Shown here in pieces: positions 23,362 through 33,052 of a DNA stretch of 64,000 nt. Made by a program: the position numbers and the translations under genes. The notes below the pieces were generated by a model. That model saw only the letters and a program-made list of their open reading frames with translations, made no database searches and was not told where the DNA came from. Position 1 is the stretch's first letter, and the number at the start of each line of letters is the position of its first letter. This stretch comes from Bradysia coprophila (Eukaryota; Arthropoda; Insecta; Diptera; Sciaridae), in contig NW_023503423.1 of NCBI RefSeq assembly GCF_014529535.1, positions 2,900,473 to 2,964,472 of the forward strand, read 5' to 3'.

Positions 23362-24010
23362 TTTATCGTCCTCTATGTCCGACTGGATCGTAATAACTAA
23401 ACTTTGGTATGAAGTGCAAACGGGGGGAGACGTTCAACGCATTCGCGTGATTAATTGGTTTTACAATGTGATGGGGAGTGGTGATTGCGGCATTCATTAG
23501 AGCGAAGTGTTAGGTTGAAGTGAATATGCGAATGATGTTCCTATTTAAATCTAAAATGCTTCTCTAACAAAACGGGAACAAATGTAGATAGTCCAGGTCA
23601 TTTTGTCGAAAAAATGGCTGCGTGCACCTTAAGTTCTTTTTGCGAAATTCCTTCTATTCTAGAAGATATGGTTCACTTCCGGTTTTTCATCAAAGAATTT
23701 TTTTGGAGCAGTCCAAATGACAATAGAAAGCTACATTCAAGTACTTCTGGATTTCTGGAAGTCAAGCAGAAAAATCGTCTGCATCCCCTGTGGTTCCATA
23801 GTTCTGGATAGGTAAGACAGCCACTTATTTTTATGAACTGAACTTTGGTGACTTCAAACTTGTTTAAAATCTGAATGTTAGCCGAAAAAGTGACCGAAAA
23901 TGTAATGAATGTGGCTAGAGCAATGAGGTCAAGATCGTTCACAAAAATAATTTAATCGAAAAAGCTTTCGTAAAACTAAATTGAAATTTGGATAGGGAAA
24001 ATCGACAACA
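23362..24010. other. Spacer between divergent Gr and unknown gene
   Basis: It contains the promoter side of the Gr (minus) and of the gene at 24011 (plus). Two overlapping small frames exist, 23614-23811 (+) and 23673-23942 (-). The minus one begins with a hydrophobic, signal-peptide-like stretch (LIALATFITFSVTFSA) and has five Cys, so a short secreted protein is possible but unproven. Confidence 0.35.
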
Positions 24011-24620
24011 ATGGATCTTTCCATAATCCTTGAACAGGAATCAAGTAGATGGGAAGCAATGATGTGCAATACCTGTGCAAGAAACACTGGAACTGGTATT
24101 CCAAATTATAGCTTCGTATCGTTTATTGATCTAGAAAAAAAAAACTTAGAAAATCCGTATTAGGTCATACATGGGTTTCCCAGGCTCAGGTTTCTCCAGC
24201 TCCATGAAACTTCAGTATTGAGCCAATCTTCCCCAGAACAGAAGAAATTGTTCAAAAAGAACTTGCAGATTTCGGAGATATTCGAACTGTAAAGCCTTTA
24301 CGGCTGGAATTTTTCTTTCCATTTTCCGGAAAAGTGCTTCGTGGCAAACAATATGGAACAAAGAAAATGTTGTGGCGCACGAAATTGCAAACTAATAGTT
24401 ACAGTGTACCTACACGTCTACCACTAGGCAGTCTCATCAAATGCCCTCAGGTAAAAAAAAGTTTTCGAATTCGAACCTGATTACAGAAGTCATTTGACAG
24501 ACCAAAGATAATGTGGTGGACGAGGATGGCCTTACCAACGTTGCGTATACGTCAGACATTTCTCAAAAACACCCACATGTCCATGTAACGACTTATGGGA
24601 TCCTGCTACTTTACAAGTGA
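24011..24620 (+). CDS. Unknown three-exon gene, 3' end altered by retrotransposon
   Basis: I do not recognise this protein. Three exons are inferred: 24011-24156, 24216-24450 and 24501 onward. The introns are 59 and 50 bp with GT-AG borders and consistent phases. Exon 2 is open for about 78 codons (SIEPIFPRTEEIVQKEL, LEFFFPFSGKVLRGKQYG) and exon 3 continues DEDGLTNVAYTSDI, with an acidic then His-rich end (KHPHVHV). The amino-acid composition and intron fit argue for a real gene. At codon ACT-T the CsRn1-like LTR begins, and the frame now ends seven codons into the LTR (stop 24618-24620). Rejoining across the target duplication GACTT, the original frame would have ended two codons later, at the TGA 3' of the element (30106-30108). 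More 5' exons may exist. It could instead be an old domesticated or mobile ORF. Confidence 0.55.
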
Positions 24621-24875
24621 AAGACTTGTGGTTAGGATTGAATCCAAATGGAGAATGAATAATTTATTTACTAATTCCAGCTATTTTATACACGGTTTGG
24701 TTTGAACTAGAAAACGTAATTTAGTTGTTTTAACAACAAAAACAAAATTGAGTTTGACAACGTAATGACAATTCAGTTAATCATCTGGCGCAGCTGGTGA
24801 TTGGAATTAATTTGATGATTGGATGAGTGCGTTCGATGGTTGTGTTGTAGGTTTTATGCGACCGAGGGCACCACA
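24595..24875 (-). repeat. 3' LTR of CsRn1-like retrotransposon
   Basis: A 281-bp direct repeat of 29816-30096, differing at one position that I could find (AAGACTTG versus AATACTTG). In transcription orientation it starts TGTGGTGCCC. The 5-bp direct repeat GACTT flanks the whole element (24590-24594 and 30097-30101). Confidence 0.9.
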
Positions 24876-25727
24876 TTACTCCCCCTTTGATGAAGTGTTA
24901 CAGTTTGGATTTTCGTCTTCGGAGTCCGAACCAGAAGATGATGATGAATCTGACAGTTGCGGATATTGAACGTCCAGTTCGTCTTCTGCTGACCAGTCTT
25001 CGACCATTGGTTTAGGGTTGGAAGCAATGTCCCGTTGCGGTGTGATGTTTTGTTGATTGAGCAATTCCGGAACCGAAGTTGTTTGGTTTACCGCCAAGCT
25101 GTTTGTTGCAAGCGGTTGGTTGTTTGAAGATTGGCTAACGGGAATTCTTTGTCGTCGTGCTGCCGGGTTTGCCGAGCCGTTGATGTTGACCGTGTGATTA
25201 GACGATGTGGGTTGTAGAATCGGTGGCGGAGAGAATGAACACGGTGCGATGCAATTAGCCGAAGTCACGCCAAATTGGCGGTGATACCAACAGATTCGAT
25301 TGATGGTTGATGATGTTGGTCTGGGTAACGGGACTGCTGCATTTCGAACAGCCTGTTTTAACGCCAATTTGTACATACGATTGATTTTAAATCCATTTTG
25401 CGCACGCGGTTGATTAATTCTATCCGGACAGGTTGTGAATGTTGCCGTTGGCATGGTATTGGCCGGTCGAGTTGCAATTGGTGCGGTAGGCATTGATGCG
25501 GCGTGTTGCGTACGCCTGATCGAAACATTGTTTGTCGATTCGGCCGAACAGTTTACCGTTGAATTCAATCGTGAACGTAGTAAATGCTGGGTTTCCAGTG
25601 AAATTGAGCGTAGCTCCCGGATTGCTGCGTCTTGTTGGTTTAAGTCGGAAAGCATCCGGTTCACTTGCTGCAGTAGTTCAACTAACCATGCCGGTGGTTG
25701 TACTGGAAACGTAGATCTTGGTGCCAT
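24876..25727 (-). CDS. Third ORF of the retrotransposon, Gag-like CHCC zinc knuckle
   Basis: 283 residues, located 3' of integrase where some gypsy elements carry env. It has no signal peptide or transmembrane segment, so it is not an envelope. Seen: a short N-terminal helical region (WLVELLQQVNRMLSDLNQQ), a long Pro/Thr/Asn-rich linker, and a C-X2-H-X9-C-X3-C motif at residues 146-163 (CWYH...CIAPC), with the same spacing as the Gag finger of the same element (residues 267-284, CFYH...CKEPC), then an acidic Asp/Ser-rich tail. Its last codons contain the purine tract and its TAA abuts the LTR. Inference: a duplicated Gag C-terminal module acting as a nucleic-acid-binding accessory protein. 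Confidence 0.75.
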   Translation of the reverse strand: MAPRSTFPVQPPAWLVELLQQVNRMLSDLNQQDAAIRELRSISLETQHLLRSRLNSTVNCSAESTNNVSIRRTQHAASMPTAPIATRPANTMPTATFTTCPDRINQPRAQNGFKINRMYKLALKQAVRNAAVPLPRPTSSTINRICWYHRQFGVTSANCIAPCSFSPPPILQPTSSNHTVNINGSANPAARRQRIPVSQSSNNQPLATNSLAVNQTTSVPELLNQQNITPQRDIASNPKPMVEDWSAEDELDVQYPQLSDSSSSSGSDSEDENPNCNTSSKGE

Positions 25728-25903
25728 TTTGTTTTTATAAGAAAATGGTTGATTGAAAATGTAAAAACTCTTGTTGAGCTTGCTTACGCTTGAACTCGTT
25801 GATTAGAAAGAAAGATGTTGACATTTAGTTCTCCTTAAATAGGCAAAAATTCCGGGAATTTTGGTGTTTCAACAAAATGGAGAACGAAGCATGTCGGATG
25901 AGT

Positions 25904-27180
25904 TTAATGATTTTTTTGCTCAGCGAAACGAAGTTGTTTTTTCGTTTTGCTGATTGCAGCGTCGGTGTTGCCAGCGTTTACGGTTGTAAACATTGGTTTC
26001 AAACGGTCGATTGAGATTTCCTTGCATTTTCCTTTTATTTTCAGTGTGAAGTATTTTTTATGTTTAGAAATGATTTCAAACGGGCCTTCGTATGGGTTTT
26101 GAAGCGATTTTTTTACGGCATCTGTTCGCACGAAAGCATGTGTACAGGAATTTAATCCTTTATGAATGAAAATTTGTTGTTTGTGATGGTTAGATGCAGG
26201 GATTGGCAGTAGTTTGTTCATGTTTTCTTTTAATCGTTCAACGAAGGATGATGGATTGGTTTGGTTACGCTTAGGTTTAGATTCATTGAAGAAATGATAA
26301 GGTAAACGTAGGTTTGTACCGTACACCATTTCTGCTGGTGAAGCATTGAGGTTGTCCGAGATTATGGATCTTAAACCGAGGAGAATTAACGGAAGAGTTT
26401 CTGTCCAACGGTTGTTGGCATGCGCTTTGATGGCATTTTTAAAAGTTCGATGCCAACGTTCAATCATGCCATTTGCCTGAGGGTGATAAGGTGTGGTACG
26501 TAGCCTACGGGTTCCCATTAATTTGTTTAGTTCGGTAAAGAGTTCCGATTCGAATTGCACACCTTGGTCGGTCGTCAGGTGAATAGCTGGACCAAAACGA
26601 GCGATCCAGTTAAGAAAGAATGCCTTTGCCACTGTTTCGGCTTTAATGTCGGTTATCGGAATGGCTTCAGGCCAGCGAGTAAACCTATCAATGCATGTCA
26701 GGCAGTAAGTGTAACCTTCAGAGGTTGGGAGTGGTCCAACTAAATCTATGTGAACATGTTCGAATCGCGTACTAGGTGCCTTAATTTGTTCGAAAGCGGA
26801 TTTATTATGCCGGAAGACTTTAGCTTTTTGGCATGGCACGCAACTTTTACAAAATATCTGAACGTCTTTGTCGATGCTGGGCCAAACGAATGACTTTTTA
26901 ATGAGTTTGGACGTAGCTTTTGTTCCGGCATGAGCGAGATTGTGAACTTGTTCAAAGATTGTGTTCCTTAATTCCGAAGGAATGAATGGTCGTGGTGTTT
27001 CAGTGGAGACATCGCACGTTATTAGGACTTCGTGAAACATTATTTCGACTAGTTTGAGTCCTGTTCGCTGTTTTTTTAGTTGTTTAAGTTCCTTATCCGT
27101 CTTTTGAGACTGAGCGATAAGATTATAGTCAACTGAGCTAGAGAGCGAAATACTATTTATTCTAGATAGTGTATCAGCGA
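25904..27180 (-). CDS. Integrase of the CsRn1-like element (Pol C-terminal part)
   Basis: The frame is open from about 27180, where VADTLSR (end of RNase H/tether) is read, to TAA at 25904; the first ATG is at 27040. Seen: HHCC zinc module (H...LAHAGTKATSKLIKKSF...CKSCVPCQ), then the DDE core with HIDLVGPLP, a second Asp in LTTDQGVQFESEL and the Glu in YHPQANGMIERWHR, and a C-terminal basic tail. Integrase inserts element cDNA into the chromosome. No chromodomain is evident. It is out of frame with the upstream RT because of the RNase H deletion, so the fused Pol cannot be made from this copy. Confidence 0.88.
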
Positions 27181-29682
27181 CTACATCGGACGGAAGTGTT
27201 TAATTGAAGCGTAAATTGACAAGAGTTCCCTGTCGTATGTCGAATACTTGCTTTCGGCGGAAGATAATCTTTTTGAAAAGAAAGCTAAGGGTTGCCAAGC
27301 GTTATCTTTAAGTTGATTAACTACTCCGCCTATTGCAGTGTCTGACGCATCAACCATGAGACAGATTTTGGCGTTGTCTGATGGATGAGACAAGAGAGTT
27401 GCGTTGGCCAGTGCCTCTTTGCATTTGTTAAAGGCATCAAGTCTCTCTGGAGTCCAATCTATTGGAGACTTGTCTTTCTTCTTGTTGCCTTTAGTACAGT
27501 CTAGCAAAGGAATTTGAGTTTCGATTGCATGGGGCATGAAGCGACGATAGTAATTAATCATTCCCAAAAATCGTTTTAACTGGTCAACTGTCTCGGGAAC
27601 TTTAAATTCCTTAATAGCAATGACTTTGGATTCCAATGGTTTCGTGCCATCCTTCGAAATTTGATAGCCTAAAAATTCAACTTGAGACTTACCAAAAGAG
27701 CATTTATTTGGTTGTATTACGACGCCGTAGTCGTTCAAGCGTTGCAATAGGATGCGAAGGTGTTCAATATGCTCCTCTTTGTTTTTAGATGCTATCAAAA
27801 TGTCATCCAGGTAGGCGAAACAAAACTCCAGTCCCTGGATAATCGAGTTAACAAAACGCTGGAATGATTGTGCAGCGTTGCATAAACCAAAAGTCATAGA
27901 AGGGAATTCGAATAAACCGAAGGGTGTGATGATGGCCGTTTTCTGAATGTCCTCTTCCGCTACTGGAATTTGATTATACGCCCTTACCAAGTCGATCACG
28001 CTGAAGATGGATTGACCTTCCAAAAAATGGTTAAAATCTTGAATGTGAGAAACCGGGTAACGGTCTGGTAAGGTGTTAGCGTTTAGACGTCTGTAGTCGC
28101 CACAGGGTCTCCAGCCGCCCTTTGGCTTAGGTGCTATGTGTAAAGGAGAAGCCCATGGACTATCAGATGGTCGACAGATGCCCAGTTCGAGCATTTTGTC
28201 AAACTCAGCTTTAGCTAGCTTAAGTTTTTCGGCGTTAAGACGCCTTGGTTTAGAGAAAATTGGTTGGCAATTAGTTATAATTCTGTGTTGGACGTTGTGT
28301 TTTTTCGACACTTTTTTAATAGCCGATTGATCTAACAAATCGGGAAATTCCTGAATCAACTGATGATACTGAGTTTCCCCTGACAGAGATTTGATCTGTG
28401 TGCCAGAGTTGTTTTGAGGAATTTTTCCGTGGATTGAGATGCTAGTCAGGTTATCAACCAATTTGTTGTTTTTGACGTCGATTAAAAGGTCGTATTTTTT
28501 TAACAAGTCAGAACCGATGATGGGCGATCGCACGTCTGCGATAATGAAAACCCAACGAATGGGGCGGCGTAAGCCGAGGTTCAACGTGACTGTTTTGCTT
28601 CCGTATGTCTTAATAAGCGAGCCGTTTGCGGCATATAACTTGAAGAGACAAGGGACGTTACCTTTTTCACGAGAAGTGGGAGGGAGGACGCTTAAATCTG
28701 CCCCAGTGTCAATAAGGAAATCTCTCCCAGAGTGCCTATCTGAAACGAACAAACGACTTATGTTTGGTGCCTGGCTAATCACTGAGCAATTTGGCCTATA
28801 TTCTTGGTTTGTTTTCGAATCGTTATACGAGCAAGGTTCTTTGCACTTCCTTGCTTTGTTACCGAAAGATTTGTGGTAGAAACAAAAGTCTTTGTTCGCT
28901 TCAGAAGGTGCCCGAACGGGCGTTGCTTGGCGATTTCGTGCTGATCGTTGATTGCTTTTACCAGGTTTGAGAAATTCTTCTTTCAGACTTTCGATCTTAC
29001 CTTCTAGCCGATCAACGACGTTTACTAAATCGCTGATTTGATTAACTTGATTATTACTGACGGCCTGAATGGAAGCTGCCTCAGTTATATCAAACATAAT
29101 GTCAGCAGTTACGGACAACTGCGTTAGATTATCGCTACTGGTGGCAAGAACTGTTTGTATATTGACGGGTAATCTTTGTAACCAGAGGGTTTTCAATAGG
29201 TCATCACCCACTTTTCCGCAAGACAGTTCCCTCATTCGACGAAGTAAGCTGGACGGTTTCATCTCACCGATGGCAATTTCACTGAAAAGATTTTTCAGCT
29301 TTTTATTTTCGGTGTCTTCGAATTCCTTTATCAACCGCTGTTTTATTGTTTCGTAGAGATTTCCAACAGGTGGGTTGAGGACTATATCGCTAACCGAGGT
29401 GAGAATGTCGCTCTCAACAACGCCGACAATCGTATTAAATTTGGTCAGATCACTGACTATATTAGAGTTCGCAAATTGCGCTTCCAACTGGCGGAACCAC
29501 AGCTGGGGGTTTTGCTTCCAGAAGGGAGGAACTCTAACCTGGATGCGATTGACTGCGTTGTTTTGCTGAGCGTTGGGCTGAACATTTTGCTGGGCATTTT
29601 GCTGAGCATCTTGCTGAGCCTCACCGTTTTGCTGAACGTTATCTTGAGCGTTTTGGAAAGGAAGTTCGTCTTCGTTTGCCAT
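27181..29682 (-). pseudogene. Gag-protease-RT-RNase H polyprotein, deleted in RNase H
   Basis: 833 codons. Seen: Gln/Asn-rich N-terminus; capsid-like region with [20 protein letters not shown] finger at 267-284; protease active site DTGADLS near 325; reverse transcriptase with YLDDILIA near 627; the tether region ([19 protein letters not shown]); RNase H start with [11 protein letters not shown] near 775. Gag and Pol share one frame without a shift site. The frame reaches KHFRPM and then TAG at 27183-27181, exactly where VADTLSR continues in another frame. About 80-100 residues of RNase H are therefore gone and the junction is frameshifted. The element would need another copy to supply Pol. 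Confidence 0.88.
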
Positions 29683-29800
29683 AATTAGTAGTGATTAAGA
29701 GAGCAGAAATTGTAAAGTTGACGATGGTCGACTGAATTTCTGTGTTGTAGTACGAAAGCTCGTTGCTTATACTAAATACCCGAAGGAACTTGTGTTCGTT

Positions 29801-29813
29801 TTTGGGGTCACCA
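29801..29813 (-). promoter_or_regulatory. Retrotransposon primer-binding site (tRNA-Trp-like)
   Basis: TGGTGACCCCAAA on the minus strand, two bases after the 5' LTR. TGGTGACCCC is complementary to the 3' end expected for tRNA-Trp, the primer known for the CsRn1 clade. Confidence 0.7.
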
Positions 29814-29815
29814 AT

Positions 29816-30096
29816 ATGGGATCCTGCTACTTTACAAGTGAAATACTTGTGGTTAGGATTGAATCCAAATGGAGAATGAATAATTTATTTACTAATTCCA
29901 GCTATTTTATACACGGTTTGGTTTGAACTAGAAAACGTAATTTAGTTGTTTTAACAACAAAAACAAAATTGAGTTTGACAACGTAATGACAATTCAGTTA
30001 ATCATCTGGCGCAGCTGGTGATTGGAATTAATTTGATGATTGGATGAGTGCGTTCGATGGTTGTGTTGTAGGTTTTATGCGACCGAGGGCACCACA
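29816..30096 (-). repeat. 5' LTR of CsRn1-like retrotransposon
   Basis: The same 281 bp as the 3' LTR with one difference seen. Transcription runs to lower coordinates. Confidence 0.9.
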
Positions 30097-30101
30097 GACT
30101 T

Positions 30102-31197
30102 TCAGTTGACTACTTTATCCCTTTGTTACATCAACTTTAACCCCACAGACAAACTTGCTGCCGTCAAAGTAAACAGACATTTTAATTAAGCTTTTTCGTC
30201 GGACATGGTATCGTGATATATGGTATTATGGTAACCTTTATGACTATATATGCCAACTGCACACTTGTATTTTAAGGCAATGTATACATTTTTAACAAGT
30301 CTGTCTTTTGACACAAAATGGTCACGTGTGTGCTGTGCACATCGCACTGTGTGGTTAAATTCAATTTACTAAAAATAAACATTTCGATTGAAAGTGTAGT
30401 AGACATATTATCGACTGCATTCGATTCATTAAAGATTCAGTCGACTATTCATTGATTGCCACATTAATTTATAAACTTTCTGAACAAAGTTAAGGGTCGA
30501 TTGGCTGGCAAGGTAGATGTGTACGAGTGTATATGTCAAATATATGAATCTCGGTGCAAAATACTTTGGTAGGCTCACGATGTGTATTATGACGTACGGT
30601 CTCATGCCATAATTACATATCTAGAGCCTAATCAAGTACGCACTCGATGTCATAAATAACCATTATCACTCAGTAGCATAAATAACTTATTTTACCGTTA
30701 CGTAAGCCACTAATTTGTACTTCAATGTCGAAACGTCAAGTTTTTAAATTTCATCATTCACACACAGGAAGTTAGAAGTGACCCTTGTTTGTATACCTCA
30801 TTGCTCATCACTAAAATCACGAATAGACGGGGAGCTGCAGGAATCGACCAAGAAAACAACCTTTTAGACCATTATTTCTATTTTGGAAATTATAATTCCT
30901 GCAATTTGAAGTGTACTGGTTAGTCTCTAGTGGAGCTGAACGTGTATGAAGTGCTCCTCTCCCATCAAAAAGAAAGTGTGGTATTCAAAGTCTATTCTTA
31001 TACCGGAGCTATATCTTATGTGGACTTTCACTGACTTAATAAGAAACTTCCCTTAGCGCTGTAACTCTGTAAAATAATAACAATTTTGTCATACTTACGA
31101 TGTAGCTTCCACATTTCCTGACTAGGTCTTTCTAACGAGCCCTCATTCACAAAAATCTGAACACTTTTAGATGAAATTTTGGGATATTTTCGACATA
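30102..31197. other. Non-coding; 3' flank of the interrupted gene and a dispersed repeat
   Basis: 30102-30825 is AT-rich DNA without a supported feature, presumably the 3' UTR and flank of the gene broken at 24594. 30826-31140 is a diverged copy of 1912-1931 joined directly to 2363-2577 (TGCAGGA..GACCAAGAAAAC; CCTGACTAGGTC(C/T)TTCTAACGAGCCCTCA). Confidence 0.55.
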
Positions 31198-31321
31198 CAG
31201 TGAACGACATCTCAAATGTCTCACTGTCAAATTTTTCTGAGAATTTTATTGTGTCATTGCAAATTCACAATGACATTCTCTGAAAAAAATGACAGTGAGA
31301 CATTTGAGATGTCGTTCACTG
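31198..31321. mobile_element. Tc1/mariner-like MITE, TA target
   Basis: Long arms CAGTGAACGACATCTCAAAT...GTC and the perfect inverse on the right, flanked by TA at 31196-31197 and 31322-31323. 124 bp with an AT-rich loop. TA duplication and the CAGT start fit a Tc1/mariner derivative. Confidence 0.8.
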
Positions 31322-31838
31322 TATTTGTCATTTTTAGCGCTTTTTTGCAAATATTTTTCTTCACTTATTTCAAGTCTCCTCAAATTTTATCCCATTTCCT
31401 AGAGTTCGTTGTTCCAAAGAACCCCAATTTTTTGAATTTGTACCACTTTTATATGAAATTGGAGGAAAACTCGCTCAAATTTAAATTTATTGTCAATTTG
31501 GCACTTCCTTGGTCCAAAATGCTTTGGGATCACTTTTGTTTATTGCCTTTCTTGTCAATATTAGTTCCTAAGATCAAGTTCGTTTTGATTTTGTTCCTTA
31601 TTTTATCAAATGTATTTAATGAGGAGTGTTTGATAGGTTAAGTATTTTGTTCGTGTATTGTATTGTCCGTTTGACAAGTGGATCGCCACCGGTTTTCGGT
31701 GGGGTTTGATTTTCGTTTTTTACACGTGAGGCTGTTGTCAAATTCAAGTTTTTTATGGGAAGGTTACGTAGATTGCTTGGTAAAAAAGGACTTCACCTGG
31801 TACAAATGTAATACCTTGGACCGAATCTGACGGCGTTC

Positions 31839-33052
31839 GGACAAAATAACTTTCGGACAAAATAACCCCGGACAAAATAACCCTGGACGAAATAACCGCG
31901 GACAAAATAACTACGAAACACATATTTTAAAAACAAATTGCATATAAAACACCCGCTAGCAGAATATATGGCGTAGGGTCAGTGTACCAATAACCGAATA
32001 TCTATGAGTAGTCGTATTTTAAGAAAACAAAAATTTTAGAATCTTTTTATGTTATTTACTCCAACCACTAGTGTACATAACTCTTTCACAGATCTATTAT
32101 ATATCTCCGACCATATTCGAGTATACTGAGTTTGCTCGAGTATATTTTCGAGTTCGTATCGACTACATTCGAGAACATCGACTATACTATATTCGAAAAC
32201 ATCGCCTATTCGAGAACATCGACTATATTCGATGACATCGACTATATTTCGAGAACATCAACTATATTCGATGACATAGACTACATTTGAGGATGCCGGC
32301 TATATTTGAGGACATCGACAATATTCTTGGACATCGATAATATTCGAATACATAGACTATTTGCGAGGACGTCGACTATATTCGAGGACATCCACTATAT
32401 TATATGACATCGACTATAATCGAGTATATCGCCTATATTAGATTATATCTGGAATATATTCGAATATATCTCGACTTTATTCAAGTATATCTCGACTATA
32501 TTCGAGTGTCTCTCGACTATATTCGAGTGTCTCTCGACTATATTCGAGTGTCTCTCGACTATATTCGAGTGTCTCTCGACTATATTCGAGTGTCTCTCGA
32601 CTATATTCGAGTGTCTCTAGACTATATTCGAGTGTCTCTCGACTATATTTGAGCGTCTCTCGACTATATTCGAGGACATCGACAATATTCGAAGACATCG
32701 ACAATATTCGAGGACATCGGCAATATTCGATGACATCGATAATATTCGAGGACATCGACAATATTCGAGGACACCGACAATATTCTAGGACATCGACAAT
32801 ATTCGAGGACATCCACAATATTCTAGGACATCGACAATATTCGAGTATGTCTTGACTATATTATAAGATATTATAAGAGTATATTGAGTACATCGAGCGA
32901 ATTCAGATCGACTATAATTGTCACTACATTGTACTGGAATTCAGTCAATACACATGAGTAGAAAATCCTAAGTGAGAATACGATCATGATTTTGACATAA
33001 GTGTCAGCGAGTTATTTTGTCCGGAGTTATTTTGTCCGGAGTTATTTTGTCC
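31839..33052. mobile_element. Foldback element: GGACAAAATAAC ends, internal minisatellite
   Basis: The left end has four to five tandem copies of GGACAAAATAAC(C/T) with short spacers (31839-31912). The right end has three inverted copies, GTTATTTTGTCC (33010-33052). The interior (about 32100-32870) is a tandem array of 20-21-bp units, first CTCGACTATATTCGAGTGTCT-like, then ATTCGAGGACATCGACAAT-like. Ends built of tandem repeats are a trait of foldback-type transposons. The long open frames inside are products of the repetition. Confidence 0.75.

Larger units (their letters stand above)
24595..30096 (-). mobile_element. Ty3/gypsy retrotransposon, CsRn1 type, young but defective
   Basis: A 5.5-kb element bounded by near-identical LTRs and a GACTT target duplication. 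The primer-binding site downstream of the 5' LTR reads TGGTGACCCCAAA (29801-29813), fitting the 3' end of tRNA-Trp, and the Gag finger is CHCC rather than CCHC. Both are known marks of the CsRn1 clade. Order in transcription: gag-protease-RT-RNase H (27181-29682), integrase (25904-27180), a third ORF (24876-25727), and a purine tract AAAGGGGGAG touching the 3' LTR. RNase H is internally deleted with a frameshift, so this copy cannot make a full Pol. It inserted into the tail of the gene at 24011. Confidence 0.92.

Noticed and set aside
28136-29688. Several plus-strand open frames of 62-146 codons
   Set aside because: They are antisense shadows of the retrotransposon gag-pol, whose motifs are on the minus strand.
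32404-32855. Long open frames on both strands with Tyr/Ile/Arg repeats
   Set aside because: They follow from a 20-21-bp tandem repeat being open in several frames; no start context, splice structure or family similarity.
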